From positions 216,167-280,166 of the forward strand of contig NW_026945687.1 of the NCBI RefSeq assembly GCF_034702125.1: DNA of 64,000 nucleotides, given 5' to 3'. The stretch is from Engraulis encrasicolus. Its lineage: Eukaryota; Chordata; Actinopteri; Clupeiformes; Engraulidae. Below are positions 12,788 to 26,825 of this stretch, piece after piece. The stretch's first letter is position 1. Each line of letters begins with the position of its first letter. Both the position numbers and the translations under genes were made by a program. The notes below the pieces were generated by a model, which was given only the letters and a program-made list of their open reading frames with translations, was not told the DNA's origin and did not search any database.

Positions 12788-14112
12788 TTATTGTCTGTAA
12801 AGTTGTAGGAACCATGTTCTATCAAGATAGAATGTTTCTTTGCGGGCGTCCAACTTGACGCACCTAGAATCTTCGTTTGGTAGCCTGCCGACGCTGTGAT
12901 TATTTAATGTTCCTTTAGCCCTATACCACGGCGGGATGGAAGTTTAAAACCAAAACCTTGCGAAGCACTTGTATGCTGAATCGACACATGTCGTATCACG
13001 CGTCTATTTCCCCCTGCTGATCATCTCAGTCTTAGGTCTAACGTCTAACGTCTGGGTGGGCTCTGCCCCCTTGTGCCTGTGTCTCATCCTGCAGATTGGA
13101 GATGGCTGGAGCTGGTTTGCTTTGATGGAGACTACTACTACGTGTAAGTGGCTGGCTTTCAGCATCTTGCACTCTCTCACAGGGCTGACGCTGCGCTTGG
13201 AGCCTGTTTTGTTTGGTTATTCCACTAGGCCTAAATTTTTCCACACATGCATCACACTATTATTTTACACTACTGACCTTTAGCCTTTCTAAAAAGAAAC
13301 ACTTGATGTTGAAATGACTTTGCGGTGTGGACTCCGCATTTATGTTTTGGCAACCTTGAGCCAGGAGGTTCTTAACAACAGGCTACCTGTCAACTTTTTG
13401 CTTAAAAGAGAGAGAGAGAAAGAGAGAGAGAGATAGATTGTCCGCGCTAGAGACATTTTAATAACTCTCCCCTTTCCCCTTTCACACGTGTTCCTTCCCC
13501 ACAAGAGGAGAGTAGACTAATTTAAAAAAAGGGATGTTTTCGGGTCAATAACAAAGGGAAGGCAGCGGGAAACAGCCTACATTTTAAAAACCGTGGGAGT
13601 GGAGCAGATGATGAGGTCACTCGTTTCGATACAATTAATAGCGAGGCAGGTGCTTAGAATTTCAGTGCAGGGTATTTTTGTCATCTATTGCTATCTGTAC
13701 ATTTGTAACCTATAAATTATGCCAACTGCAGATCTATCTACATGCTCTATCGGATGCATGTAGTAGAACTTTTAGGGCGACTGACTTGACAACCAAATGC
13801 GATAGAACTGACAACTGGCTCTTGGCTTAACAACCAAATGTGACAGAATTAACGACTGACTCTTGACTTGATAAACAAATGCGATAGAACTAACGACTGG
13901 CTTTTGGCAATAGCAACCTGCAGTTCGCCTAACTTAGTCGCACGTTTGACTCTTGACAGGTTATAGGAAATTAGTTGCAACCCCATCAGCCAATCATAAA
14001 AGAGGATTCAGTTGCGTTGGCAGATAATAAATTACAACAGTGGAAATTCAATAGTTCAAAGTTCCATGCACAACTCCTAGGTGCTGGTAGATACAGGAAT
14101 GTTCATTACTTC

Positions 14113-14297
14113 AAAAGAAAGAAGTCTACCACACACTTTCTTGACTTCATGCTCGTTTTATTAGAGCAAAAAACGCGTTTCGCCTCAGTGCGCCATCAGG
14201 CTCGCTCAGGACACCGCACTGAGTCGAAACACGTTGTTCGCTCTGATAAAACGAGCATAAAGTCAAGAAAGTGTGCGGTACACTTCTTTTTTTTTTA
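14113..14297 (+). repeat. H-block palindrome, U4 copy
   Basis: Same ~80 bp arms as the reference copy at 6421, including GCGTTTCGCCTCAGTGCG and CGCACTGAGTCGAAAC. Confidence 0.75.
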
Positions 14298-16173
14298 ATG
14301 GTGGAGAATAAAAGTCTTAGATTGCGCCCAACATTGGAGAATGCAAGTTGAATGGTACAGAGGCCGCCTGACATTGTGACAACTAATCTCTGGCCAGATC
14401 TGGTCCTATGGTCAGCCTAGGGGCAGTTCTGGCCATTTTGGGGCCCTAGGCCAAATATAAATATGTGGCCCTAAAACGTCATTACATAGACATACAATTG
14501 TGTGTTTGGTGATATTTTAGTGTTTTGTCTCATATATACCTTCCATTATTTTATATAAGTCACAAGTAAAGATCAAGCCTATTTGTGTGTATGTGTTCAC
14601 CGCAACTGGTGTGACAGTTGGGGCCCCTCTGGAGGACAGATTTGGTGGGGGCCCTGGGCAATTGCCTAGGTTTGCCCAATGACCGCCATGGGGTAAAAGA
14701 AGAGTAAGGGGGCACATCTGGTATGCCAGAGGTTGCCATTGAACCCTTTAAAGGAGTCGTGGGCCTATCAACGAAACACCAATGAAGGTGCCAACCTGAA
14801 GACCCCAGTGAAGGGTTTAGCCCTCTAGCCATAACCGTTTACCAATGCTTATTAGTTCAGGGATTGTACTATCTAGTCCAATAAGCTCAACCTGGTGTAA
14901 CTGTAGTGGTGAGTTTATTTCCTGTGTTACCCACCTCTGACCAGCAGGAACATCTCCTGCTCCAAAGCGAAGAGGCTGCTCCATGGACTGGTCACTCTTC
15001 ATGGACACACAGCTCGGCACTGGAGAGGGGGGTCTCTTAAGCTGAATGGGGCTGGATCACACACATACAAAGTAGTCCAAACGTTCTTCAAGAGTACTGA
15101 AAACAAAATCTTGTTGTGGCCCACTCAGAGTCCAGACCTCAATCCTACAGACAATCTGTGGTGGGTGCTGACAGAGAGCGTCCATACTCGGACTACATGC
15201 TATTTGGATCAGAAGAATTTACAATGCAAGAATGGGCCAAACGTCCTCACAAGATTTCATTATTTTATTTATGTTTAATTAACCCTTTCATGCAGACTTC
15301 TCTGTTTTAGGGTTTTGCCAAATAAAGCCCTGGTTCAACAACAGCGTGTCGAAAAATTAATATATATGTTGGAAAAGCAACTGTGGAATGGAATAGATAA
15401 CATTGTGCAATAAGTAAGGGATAACGGCCGACGAGGTGACCGGTTATACGAAATTTATGGCGAGGCGGCGGCTTCCAACTGTCGACCTCGAAGGCCGTCA
15501 TCCCGCTTATCTGCCATCATGGTAGGGTACTTTTTTAATCTATTATTGTCTGTAAAGTTGTAGGAACCATGTTCTATCAAGATAGAATGTTTCTTTGCGG
15601 GCGTCCAACTTGACGCACCTAGAATCTTCGTTTGGTAGCCTGCCGACGCTGTGATTATTTAATGTTCCTTTAGCCCTATACCACGGCGGGATGGAAGTTT
15701 AAAACCAAAACCTTGCGAAGCACTTGTACATGCTGAATCGACGCATCGCATCACACGTCCATTTCCCCCTGCTGATCATCTCAGTCTTAGGACTAACGTC
15801 TAATGTGTAACGTCTAAAATCTGGGTGGGCTCCGCCCCCTTGTGCCTGTGTCTCATCCTGCAGATTGGAGATGGTTGGAGCTGGTTTGCTTTGATGGAGA
15901 CTACTACTACGTGTAAGTGGCTGGCTTTCAGCATCTTGCACTCTCTCACAGGGCTGACGCTGCGCTTGGAGCCTGTTTTGTTTGGTTATTCCACTAGGCC
16001 TAAATTTTTCCACACATGCATCACACTATTATTTTACACTACTGACCTTTAGCCTTTCTAAAAATAAGCACTTTATGTTGCAATGACGTTGAGGTGTGGA
16101 CTCCGCATTCATGTTTTGGCTACCTTGAGCCAGGTGGTTCTTAACAACAGACTACCTGTCAACTTTGTGCTTA

Positions 16174-16240
<67 letters not shown>

Positions 16241-16951
16241 GAAAGAGAGAGAGATTCCCCATGCTAGAGACGTTTTTAATAACTCTCATCTTTACCCTTT
16301 CACAGGTGTTCCTTCCCCACAAGAGGAAAGTAGCCTAATTTTTTAAAAAGGAATGTTTTCGGATCATTAACAAAGGGAAGGCTGCGGGAAACAGCCTACA
16401 TTTTAAAAACCATGGGAGTGGAGCAGATGATGAGGTCACTCGTTTCGATACAATTAATAGCGAGGCAGGTGCTTAGAATTTCAGTGCAGGGTATTTTTGT
16501 CATCTATTGCTATCTGTACATTTGTAACCTATAAATTATGCCAACTGCAGATCTATCTACATGCTCTATCGGATGCATGTAGTAGAACTTTTAGGGCGAC
16601 TGACTTGACAACCAAATGCGATAGAACTGACAACTGGCTCTTGGCTTAACAACCAAATGTGACAGAATTAACGACGGACTCTTGACTTGTCAAAAAAATG
16701 TGATAGAACTAACGACTGGCTTTTGGCCATAGCAACCTGCAGTTTAGAATTAGTAACGGCAGTTCGCCTAACTTAGTCACACGTTTGACGCCTGACAGGT
16801 TATAGGGAATTAGTTGCAACCTCATCAGCCAATCAGAAAAGAGGATTCAGTTGCGTAGGCAGATAATAAATTACAACAGTGGAAATTCAATAGTTCAAAG
16901 TTCCATGCACAGCTCCTAGGTGCTGGTAGATGCAGGAATGTTCAATACTTC

Positions 16952-17133
16952 AAAAGAAAGAAGTCTACCACACACTTTCTTGACTTCATGCTCGTTTTAT
17001 TAGAGTGAAAAACGCATTTAGCCTCAGTGCGCCATCAGGCTCGCTCAGGACACCGAACTGAGTCGAAACACGTTATTCGCTCTGATAAAACGAGCATAAA
17101 GTCAAGAAAGTGTGCGGTAGACTTCTTTTTTTT
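16952..17133 (+). repeat. H-block palindrome, U5 copy
   Basis: The arms are as in U1, but with GTGAAAAACGCATTTAGCC in the left inner arm, so pairing is weaker than in the other copies. Confidence 0.7.
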
Positions 17134-17370
17134 AAAATGTGGAAAAAAAGTCTTAGATTGTGCCCAGCATTGGAGAATGCAAGTTGAATGGTACAGAGGC
17201 CGCCTGACATTGTGACAACTAATCTCTGGCCAGATCTGGTCCTATGGTCAGCACAGGGGCAGATCTAGACATTTTGGGGCCCTAGGCCAAATATAAATAT
17301 GTGGCCCTAAAACGTCATTACATAGACATAAAATTTTGTGTTTGGTGATATTTTAGTGTTTTGTCTCATA

Positions 17371-18485
17371 CCGTAAATCCTCTAATATTGGCCGGGGCCT
17401 GTATTTACTCAAGTGCATCTTGGACCAGGCCATAATTGGAAGGAGGCCAGAATTAGAGACAGGCCAATATTCCTATTTAAGCAAAACAGACTACCAGTGG
17501 AATGAATAAAACAATGTGTCTACCGTATTTTGAACCAATAAAATACTTGGTTCATTTATTGAAAAAGTAGGCTACAGTTACCATAATAGTTACGGTATGG
17601 TGCGAATGACTAGGAGACCATCGTCGGTCCATTTTTTTTTTACTCACGAGGTGTGTGTCCCTTCCTCCTCTGTTTGTCTTTAGTCCCATTCTCGCCTTGA
17701 GCTTATGGACACGAGATGTGGCAACAACATTGACATTGACGGTCGTATTCCAATATCTGCGGCTGTTTCACTCCCTATTTTAACCCAGACTTCGCAAGGC
17801 AAACTGTTTCTTTCTGCAGCCAAATGTCGGGGAAATATAGCCTACAATTTCTGTCTCCGGTCCGTAGCCTGAAGCAATCCCTATGTGTGAAGCGCACGTT
17901 ACTGAAATATGAAGGTTAAGCGAAGTAGCCATATTATTGTCTAATACTGTAGCGTGCCTCCTATTTTTCCTCCACTGGCAACGGATAGTAAAAGTTTAAC
18001 AGCCAAATGCATTTACGACGAGGGCTCTCACAACTTTGTTACCAAGGCTAAATCTCTTTCTGTATGGTCGCGCTCCCTCTGCCTCTGGCTGTATTCTGGG
18101 CTCGTGTTGTTGCTATAGGTTACCCACGTGTTTGCAGGAAAGCTAGCGAGAAGCTACGAAGCTGTCGCTCTCACAGCTGATATTAACACACTGCTCACAT
18201 GTAATAACTAGTCTTTGGCATGTGCACCGTTTGTTTTATAGTAGCAAATGAGTCATTTTTCGGAGTGAGGAACTATGTCTAATGTTAACCAGCTTAATGA
18301 TTACAGTTGTGGATTTAGAGAACAATGGGAGATATCCGGTAAACGGAAAATAGATCATTGATTCTATTTTTAGACCCGGCCTGTACAAGAGACCGGCCCC
18401 AATTTACCTCCGCCGACCGCGAGACCGGCCAATATTAGAATCCCGGCCAGTAATGGAATACAGGCCACAATTAGAGGATTTACGG
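17371..18485. mobile_element. MITE-like DNA transposon, 1115 bp, TA target duplication
   Basis: The unit sequence TCTCATATATATC is split after TCATA. The terminal inverted repeats are CCGTAAATCCTCTAATATTGG and, reversed from the right end, CCGTAAATCCTCTAATTGTGG. They are flanked by TA at 17369-17370 and 18486-18487. Subterminal sequence repeats the word GGCC with AATTAGA or AATATTAGA several times on both sides. No transposase frame is present, so it is non-autonomous. TA targets fit the Tc1/mariner superfamily, but I cannot name the family. Confidence 0.85.
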
Positions 18486-18812
18486 TATATATCTTCCATT
18501 ATTTTATATAAGTCACAAGTTAAGATCAAGCCTATTTGTGTGTATGGGTTCACTGCAACTGGTGTGACAGTTGGGGCCCCTCTGGAGGACAGATTTGGTG
18601 GGGGCCCTGTGCAAATTGCCTAGGTATGCCTAATGACCACCGAGGGGTAAAAGTAGAGTAAGGGGGCACATCTGGTATGCCAGATGTTGCCATTGAACCC
18701 TTTAGAGGAGTCGTGGGCCTATCAACGAAACACCAATGAAGGTGCCCACTTGAAGACCCCAGTGAAGGGTTTACCCCTCTAGCCATAACCGTTTACCAAT
18801 GCTGATTAGTTT

Positions 18813-20998
18813 AGGGATTGTACTCTCTAGTCCAATAAGCTCAACCTGGTGTAACTGTAGTGGTTAGTTTATTTCCTGTGTGAATGTCAGACTGATACAC
18901 ACCTCTGACCAGCAGGATCATCTCTTGCTCCAAAGCGTATTGGGAGATCAATGGACTGGTCACTCGTCATGGACACACAGCTCGGCACTGGAGAAGGGGG
19001 TCTCTTAAGCTGCATGGGGCTGGATCACACACATACAAAGTAGTCCAAAAGTTCTTCAAGAGTACTAAAACCAAAATCCTGTAGTGGCCCACTCAGAGTC
19101 CAGACCTCGATCCTACAGACAATCTGTGGTGGGTGCTGACAGAGAGCGTCCATACTCGGACTACATGCTATTTGGATCAGAAGAATTTACAATGCAAGAA
19201 TGGGCCAAACGTCCTCACAAGATTTCATTATTTTATTTATGTTTAATTAACCCTTTCATGCAGACTTCTCTGTTTTAGGGTTTTGCCAAATAAAGCCCTG
19301 GTTCAACAACAGCGTGTCCAAAGCTTAATATATATGTTGGAAAAGTAACTGTGGAATGGAATAGATAACATAGTGCAATAAGTAAGGGATAACGGCCGAC
19401 GAGGTGACCGGTTATACGAAATTTATGGCGAGGCGGCGGCTTCCAACTATGGCGACGGGTATCCTCCGCCAAGCCATTCATTTCGTATAACCGGTCGACC
19501 TCGAAGGCCGTTATCCCGCTTATCTGCCATTATAGTAGGGTACTTTTTTAATCTATTATTGTCTGTAAAGTTGTAGGAACCATGTTCTATCAAGATAGAA
19601 TGTTGCTGTGCGGGCGTCCAACTTGACGTGCCTAGAATCTTCGTTTGGTAGCCTGCCGACGCTGTGATTATTTAATGTTCCTTTAGCCCTATACCACGGC
19701 GGGATGGAAGTTTAAAACCAAAACCTTGCGAAGCACTTGTACATGCTGAATCGACACATGTCGTATCACACGTCTATTTCCCCCTGCTGATCATCTCAGT
19801 CTTAGGACTAACGTCTAACGTCTGGGTGGGCTCCGCCCCCTTGTGCCTGTGTCTCATCTTGCAGATTGGAGATGGCTGGAGCTGGTTTGCTTTGATGGAG
19901 ACTACTACTACGTGTAAGTGGCTGGCTTTCAGCATCTTGCATTCTCTCACAGGGCTGACGCTGCGCTTGGAGCCTGTTTTGTTTGGTTATTCCACTAGGC
20001 CTAAATTTTTCCACACATGCATCACACTATTATTTTACACTACTGACCTTTAGCCTTTCTAAAAATAAAGACTTGATGTTGAAATAACTTTGCGGTGTGG
20101 ACTCCGCATTTATGTTTTGGGAACCTTGAGCCAGGTGGTTCTTAACAACAGACTACCTGTCAACTTTGTGCGTAAAAGAGAGAGAGAGAGAGAGACAGAG
20201 AGAGAGACAGAGAGAGAGAGAGACAGATAGAGAGACAGATAGAGAGACAGATAGAGAGACAGATAGAGATTCCCCATGCTAGAGACATTTTAATAACTCT
20301 CCCCTTTCCCCTTTCACAGGTGTTCCTTCCCCACAAGAGGAAAGCAGCCTAATTTTTAATAAAGGAATGTTTTCGGATCATTAACAAAGGGAAGGCAGCG
20401 GGAAACAGCCTACATTTTAAAAACCATGGGAGTGGAGCAGATGATGAGGTCACTCGTTTCGATACAATTAATAGCGAGGCAGGTGCTTAGAATTTCAGTG
20501 CAGGGTATTTTTGTCATCTATTGCTATCTGTACATTTGTAACCTATAAATTATGCCAACTGCAGATCTATCTACATGCTCTATCGGATGCATGTAGTAGA
20601 ACTTTTAGGGCGACTGACTTGACAACCACATGCGATAAAATTTTGTGTTTGGTGATATTTTAGTGTTTTGTCTCATATATATCTTCCATTACTTTATATA
20701 AGTTTAGATCAAGCCTATTTGTGTGTATGTGCGTTCACCGCAACTGGTGTGACAGTTGGGGCCCCTCTGGAGGACAGATTTGGTGGGGGCCCTGTGCAAA
20801 TTGCCTAGGTATGCCTAATGACCACCGAGGGGTAAAAGTAGAGTAAGGGGGCACATCTGGTATGCCAGATGTTGCCATTGAGTCCTTTGGAGGAGTCGTG
20901 GGCCTATCAACGAAACACCAATGAAGGTGCTCACCTCAAGACCACAGTGAAGGGTTTACCCCTCTAGCCATAACCCTTTACCAATGCTTATTAGTTCA
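18813..20998 (+). repeat. Array unit U6 (internally deleted)
   Basis: Block A (18813-19325) carries the variant GTATTGGGAGATCAATGG that it shares only with U9. Palindrome C (19383-19522) has the full loop, with GGCGACGGGTATCCTCC, again as in U9. Block E is about 19810-20053 and the GA run 20176-20271. At about 20635 block G (ACATGCGAT) jumps straight into block I (AAAATTTTGTGTTTGG), losing the rest of G, palindrome H and the start of I. Confidence 0.85.
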
Positions 20999-21512
20999 GG
21001 GATTGTACTATCTAGTCCAATAAGCTCAACCTGGTGTAACTGTAGTGGTGAGTTTATTTCCTGTGTGAATGTCAGACTGATACCCACCTCTGGTCAGCAG
21101 GAACATCTCTTGCTCCAAAGCGAAGAGGCTGCTCCATGGACTGGTCACTCTTCATGGACACACAGCTCGGCACTGGAGAAGGGGGTCTCTTAAGCTGAAT
21201 GGGGCTGGATCACACACATACAAAGTAGTCCAAAAGTTCTTCAAGAGTACTAAAACCAAAATCCTGTAGTGGCCCACTCAGAGTCCAGACCTCGATCCTA
21301 CAGACAATCTGTGGTGGGTGCTGACAGAGAGCGTCCATACTCGGACTACATGCTATTTGGATCAGAAGAATTTACAATGCAAGATTGGGCCAAACGTCCT
21401 CACAAGATTTCATTATTTTATTTATGTTTAATTAACCCTTTCATGCAGACTCCTGTGTTTTAGGGTTTTCCCAAATAAAGCCCTTGTTCAACAACAGCGT
21501 GTCGAAAACTTA

Positions 21513-24176
21513 CAGGGGCCCTATTATGCTATTTAGAATAACTTTCATTGTTAATATTTTGCTTTACTGTGGTTAGTGGAGTTAATTTCCAATGACCACG
21601 TGTTTTCATGTCCATTAATTTTATCATTGTGTACATGTACCCTACGCCGCCTGTTTGAAACGCATGGAAGTGCAGAATTTTAGACAGTCAACATTCTGAA
21701 ATCTCGGCGCGGCATGGAGCGTTTCATCAAGCATTCTATTACTAATATTACGTCAGCAGCACAGCCGCTTTTGACCTGGAATCCAACTCTGTAGCCTATG
21801 TCTAAAGTTGAAACGCAAATAGTCCACCCAATGTTCACAATTAATCTGAAAAGAACGCATCATAAGTCACACGTTATGTTATTAACCATTACTTCTGAGC
21901 GCTTTGCTGTGTTATTTGCTGAAGGAAGCCCATCCCTATCCAATGCGAGTCTTCCGTGCATGGGTCCGTTTGATTTCAAAATCGCTTGGGACAATTAGGC
22001 TACCATAGCCTATATCTGAGAACGGTTTGAAAAGTGCTGGGTACAGGCTATTACGTCCGATTTGAGGTTTCATGAAATAATACGCATTGCATATGATGCG
22101 TAATAACGCGATATTGTGGCCATATAAAAAAAAAACTAAGCCACCTGCGCTGTCTTGTTTATTTCTGATATCCTCCGCCGAAGTCATCTTTATCTTAAAC
22201 ATTATTAACGCAATAGAAGGGGCCTGGTTGGTTAACCCACTGTCTAGCCTTGCATACAGGCCTAAAGTTGAAGTTATCAGCCAAGCCAAGTGTCGCGCTG
22301 GTCGTTAGATCTGCTGTTGACAGGTGGAAATGTGGAGACACAAAGCATATTCTCGGGGGAGGATTGAAATCAGATCACCTTTCCTTGTTAATGGCAAGTT
22401 AACCTTCACAAAATGGGCTATCCAAGAAGCTTATCATCTGCAATTGCTGTACACAGTTCAAATTATATTTATTCAGCGAAGTTGTGGATATTTCTTTTCT
22501 TCGCTCCCGCGGCAGCCCCTTAAACTATGTCTGGCTGTCAAAGACGCAATCCGAAATTGAAAGAGTGCACCCAGTATAAGACAAGCGGCACGACTTGTCG
22601 GACTCAAACCTATCAATTCAACGTCTTTCAGTGATATCGTGACACCCTATCTGTGATATGAACTCCGTGTTGAAATGTGTCCTGTGGTCTATTTGCAAGC
22701 CAGACTGAATACTGAGTGCCGGCGTTGCTGCTGTTGGCTTTTAAATATTAGTTCTTGTTTGCTCGTTGTCTGTAGGCCTAATGCACAATGGCGATAGGCT
22801 ATGCTTCATAAAAATACATTTCAGACCTAGTAGGCCTATTTTCAGGTGCATGGATTCATTTTAGTAACTGCATTTCTATTCAGTCCCCGGCAGAAATTAC
22901 GCGGCCGGTGGACTGGTTGCGCAATGGGCTGTCCTCGATGGATTGGTTTCATACTGGGACTTATAATAACGCCTAGGGCTATCTCTGTTTCGTGGTTTTT
23001 ATGTTTGCATTTATCGACAGGACAGGAGTTTTTGTTTGTTTGTTCGTTTTTTTTTTACAATATCCGTTTCAGTTTCAGTTTCATTAATTGCATGCCACCC
23101 GACGACGCGACCCTTTTTTAAACGAAGTCAAGCCAATATCCACGTTACTGTTGCAGATATGAGGAACAAAACTGCGTTGCATTTTAATTACTGAATTGTA
23201 GCCTATGCATAGCCTATAGGCCTACCAACTGGCTAAGCGTTGCCAACATTGCTGATGCAAACGGCTGCTGGTCGTGATATAGGCTACCTATTTGGATAAA
23301 ATCAGCACACGTCTTCTAATTAATGTTATGCTTCAAGAGGCAATACAAGTGTAGGGGTTTCACATCTTAACAAACAAAAGTTAGTCTTGCCAACAGCATA
23401 TGCAAAACGGCCCTGAAGCGAATAGAGAGAACGGAGACAGTCAAGTCTTTCACCCACTTGGAAGTGTTATGGATTCTCAGTGCGCAACTTCGTTCAATGC
23501 GTTCTGCCTGTTTTCGACCTTCCTCTTTCAACTGTTTCTGACCCGTTAGCCATAGGCCTACCAGTATTTTGTCAATGTAAAATGCAGCTTTAATACCACA
23601 ATCAAACAAAATATATATATATATATAACTTGGGCCACAGGTGAGTGTAGCCTACAGTCTAGACCGATGCTGTAGCCTATTTGACGGAGCCGATTTATGA
23701 ATACAAAAAAAGCATGCGTAATGGAATAAACTTGTGGATGGCGAAATCCTACACTAGGCCTATTCTTGTACACTATTTTTGTACACTGAGTGGTGTATTC
23801 ACAAATAGGATAGGCCTACATCTCATCACAATACTGTCAAATTCAGATAGGCTATGTGGCTGCGATGAACAAATGCGCATTAGGTCTACTGTCTCTGCAA
23901 ATGTAAATGGTCTGTGACATCGTCAACACTCCATCCCATAAGCAGCAATGTTAGGTACAGCATGACGTAGACCCGTAGAGGAAACAAAAGCTATAGAATG
24001 TTGAAAACCCAACCACGCGTTCTCTGACAGTTGAGAAATAGCGTTCCTGCGGCAGAGAAATTCTCCCCCAAGAGGCCAATTTGTGAAATGCAGCTTTCAC
24101 CAAGCTTTTACATACAACAGATGCTGTGTAACCCAATAAATGGGTAGTGGACATGAAAAAGCATAATAGGACCCCT
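21513..24176. mobile_element. PIF/Harbinger-like non-autonomous DNA element, 2664 bp
   Basis: The unit word AAACTTAATATATATG is split at TTA, which is duplicated at 21510-21512 and 24177-24179. The ends read CAGGGGCCCTATTATGC at the left and AGGGGTCCTATTATGC as reverse complement of the right end. A 3 bp TTA/TAA target and this type of terminus fit PIF/Harbinger. No transposase or Myb-like frame is seen. The longest frames are about 120 codons and unrecognisable. The interior is rich in CpG and AGGCCTA words and unlike the flanking array, so it may contain captured sequence. Confidence 0.75.
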
Positions 24177-24966
24177 TTAATATATATGTTGGAAAAGCAA
24201 CTGTGGAATGGAATAGATAACATTGTGCAATAAGTAAGGGATAACAGCCGACGAGGTGACCGGTTATACGAAATTTATGGCGAGGCGGCGGCTTCCAACT
24301 GTCGACCTCGAAGGCCGTCATCCCGCTTATCTGCCATCATGGTAGGCTACTTTTTTAATCTATTATTGTCTGTAAAGTTGTAGGAACCATGTTCTACCAA
24401 GATAGAATGTTGCTTTGCGGGCGTCCAACTTGACGCGCCTAGAATCTTCGTTTGGTAGCCTGCCGACGCTGTGATTATTTAATGTTCCTTTAGATTTATA
24501 CCACGGCAGGATGGAAGTTTAAAACAAAAACCTTGCGAAGCACTTGTACATGCTGAATCGACACGTCGCATCACGCATCTATTTCCCCCTGCTGATCATC
24601 TCAGTCTTAGGACTAACGTCTAATGTCTAACGTCTAACGTCTGGGTGGGCTCCACCCCCTTGTGCCTGTGTCTCATCCTGCAGATTGGAGATGGCTGGAG
24701 CTGGTTTGCTTTGATGGAGGCTACTTCTAAAGTGGCTGGCTTTCAGCATCTTGCACTCTCTCACAGGGCTGACGCTGCGCTTGGAGCATGTTTTATTTGG
24801 TTATCCCGCTAGGCCTACATTTTTGCACACATGCATCACACTATTATTTTACACTACTGATCTTTAGCTTTTCTAAAAAATAAACACTTTATGTTGAAAT
24901 GACGTTGCGGTGTGGACTCCTTGAGCCAGGTGGTTCTTAACAACAGGCTACCTGTCAATTTTGTGC

Positions 24967-25030
<64 letters not shown>

Positions 25031-25738
25031 GAGAGAAAGAGAGAGAGATTCCCCATGCTAGAGACATTTTTAATAACTTTCCCCTTTCACACGTGTTCCC
25101 TCCCCACAAGAGGAAAGTAGCCTAATTTTTTAAAAAGGAATGTTTTCGGATCATTAACAAAGGGAAGGCTGCGGGAAACAGCCTACATTTTAAAAACCAT
25201 GGGAGTGGAGCAGATGATGAGGTCACTCGTTTCGATACAATTAATAGCGAGGCAGGTGCTTAGAATTTCAGTGCAGGGTATTTTTGTCATCTATTGCTAT
25301 CTGTAAAATTGTAACCTATAAATTATGCCAACTGCAGATCTATCTACATGCTCTATCGGATGCATGTAGTAGAACTTTTAGGGCGACTGACTTGACAACC
25401 AAATGCGATAGAACTGACAACTGGCTCTTGGCTTGACAACCAAATGTGATAGAATTAACGACGGACTCTTGACTTGCCAAAAAAATGCGATAGAACTAAC
25501 GACTGGCTTTTGGCCATAGCAACCTGCAGTTTAGAATTAGTAACAGCAGTTCGCCTAACTTAGTCACACGTTTGACGCCTGACAGGTTATAGGGAATTAG
25601 TTTCAACCTCATCAGCCAATCAGAAAAGAGGATTCAGTTGCGTAGGCAGATAATAAATTACAATAGTGGTAATTCAACAGTTCAAAGTTCCATGCACAGC
25701 TCCTAGGTGCTGGTAGATACAGGAATGTTCATTACTTC

Positions 25739-25912
25739 AAAAGAAAGAAGTCTACCGCACACTTTCTTGACTTCATGCTCGTTTTATTAGAGCGAAAAAC
25801 GCATTTCGCCTCAGTGCGCCATCAGGCTCGCTCAGGACACCGCACTGAGTCGAAACACGTTGTTCGCTCTGATAAAACAAGCATAAAAGTGTGCGGTAGA
25901 CTTCTTTTTTTT
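25739..25912 (+). repeat. H-block palindrome, U7 copy
   Basis: This copy is shortened in the right arm (GAGCATAAAGTCAAGAAAG reduced to AAGCATAAAAG), so the outer stem is damaged. Confidence 0.7.
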
Positions 25913-26825
25913 AAAATGGTGGAGAATAAAAGTCTTAGATTGCGCCCAACATTGGAGAATGCAAGTTGAATGGTACAGAGGCCGCCTGACATTGTGACAA
26001 CTAATCTCTGGCCAGATCTGGTCCTATGGTCAGCCTAGGGGCAGATCTAGCCATATTGGGGCCCTAGGCCAAATATAAATATGTGGCCCTAAAACGTCAT
26101 TACGTAGACATACAATTATGTGTTTGGTGATATTTTAGTGTTTTGTCTCATATATATCTTCCATTATTTTATATAAGTCACAAGTTAAGATCAAGCCTAT
26201 TTGTGTGTATGTGTTCACCGCAACTGGTGTGACAGTTGGGGCCCCTCTGGAGGACAGATTTGGTGGGGGCACTGGGCAATTGCCTAGGTTTGCCCAATGA
26301 CCACGAGGGGTAAAAGCAGAGTAAGGGGGCACATCTGGTATGCCAGAGGTTGCCATTGAGCCCTTTAGAGGAGTTGTGGGCCTATCAACGAAACACCAAT
26401 GAAGGTGCCCACCTGAAGACCCCAGTGAAGGGTTTACCCCTCTAGCCATAACCATTTACCAATGCTTATTAGTTTAGGGTTTGTACTATCTAGTCCAATA
26501 AGCTCAACCTGGTGTAACTGTAGTGGTCAGTTTACTTCAGGTTTCAGGTTTATTTATTTAAGAAAGGGACAGCATATATTGCCAGCATTTAAACAAAAAT
26601 GCTAAATATACAAGATTGTAGCCAAGAGGCTAATTTCCGTCTTTTGTCCCTTGACAAGTTTGATGTTCCCTAAAAAAACAAAGTTAAAACAAAACTAAAA
26701 ATACACAGTTATTGCACACAGTTGTAAAAAAGAGTCAAAAATACACACACATTTAAAATATATAATACAAAATACAATTACAAAAATACAATACCCAAAA
26801 TAAGTTTAACAGCTGCCAGTACTAA

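Larger units (their letters stand above)
14860..18812 (+). repeat. Array unit U5 with a TA-flanked MITE-like insertion
   Basis: Block A is 14860-15355. Palindrome C (15415-15509) is the loop-deleted form. Block E is about 15809-16052, the GA run 16172-16255, palindrome H 16952-17133. Block I is split by the element 17371-18485. Net length is about 2.84 kb. Confidence 0.85.
20999..26476 (+). repeat. Array unit U7 with a PIF/Harbinger-like insertion
   Basis: Block A (20999-21512) is interrupted by the element 21513-24176. Palindrome C (24235-24329) is the loop-deleted form. Block E at about 24640-24866 is broken by a short deletion. The GA run is 24972-25048, palindrome H 25739-25912 and block I about 25990-26300. 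Net length is about 2.81 kb. Confidence 0.85.

Noticed and set aside
23590..23630. Possible regulatory AT-rich tract
   Set aside because: It is a short AT dinucleotide run with no further support.
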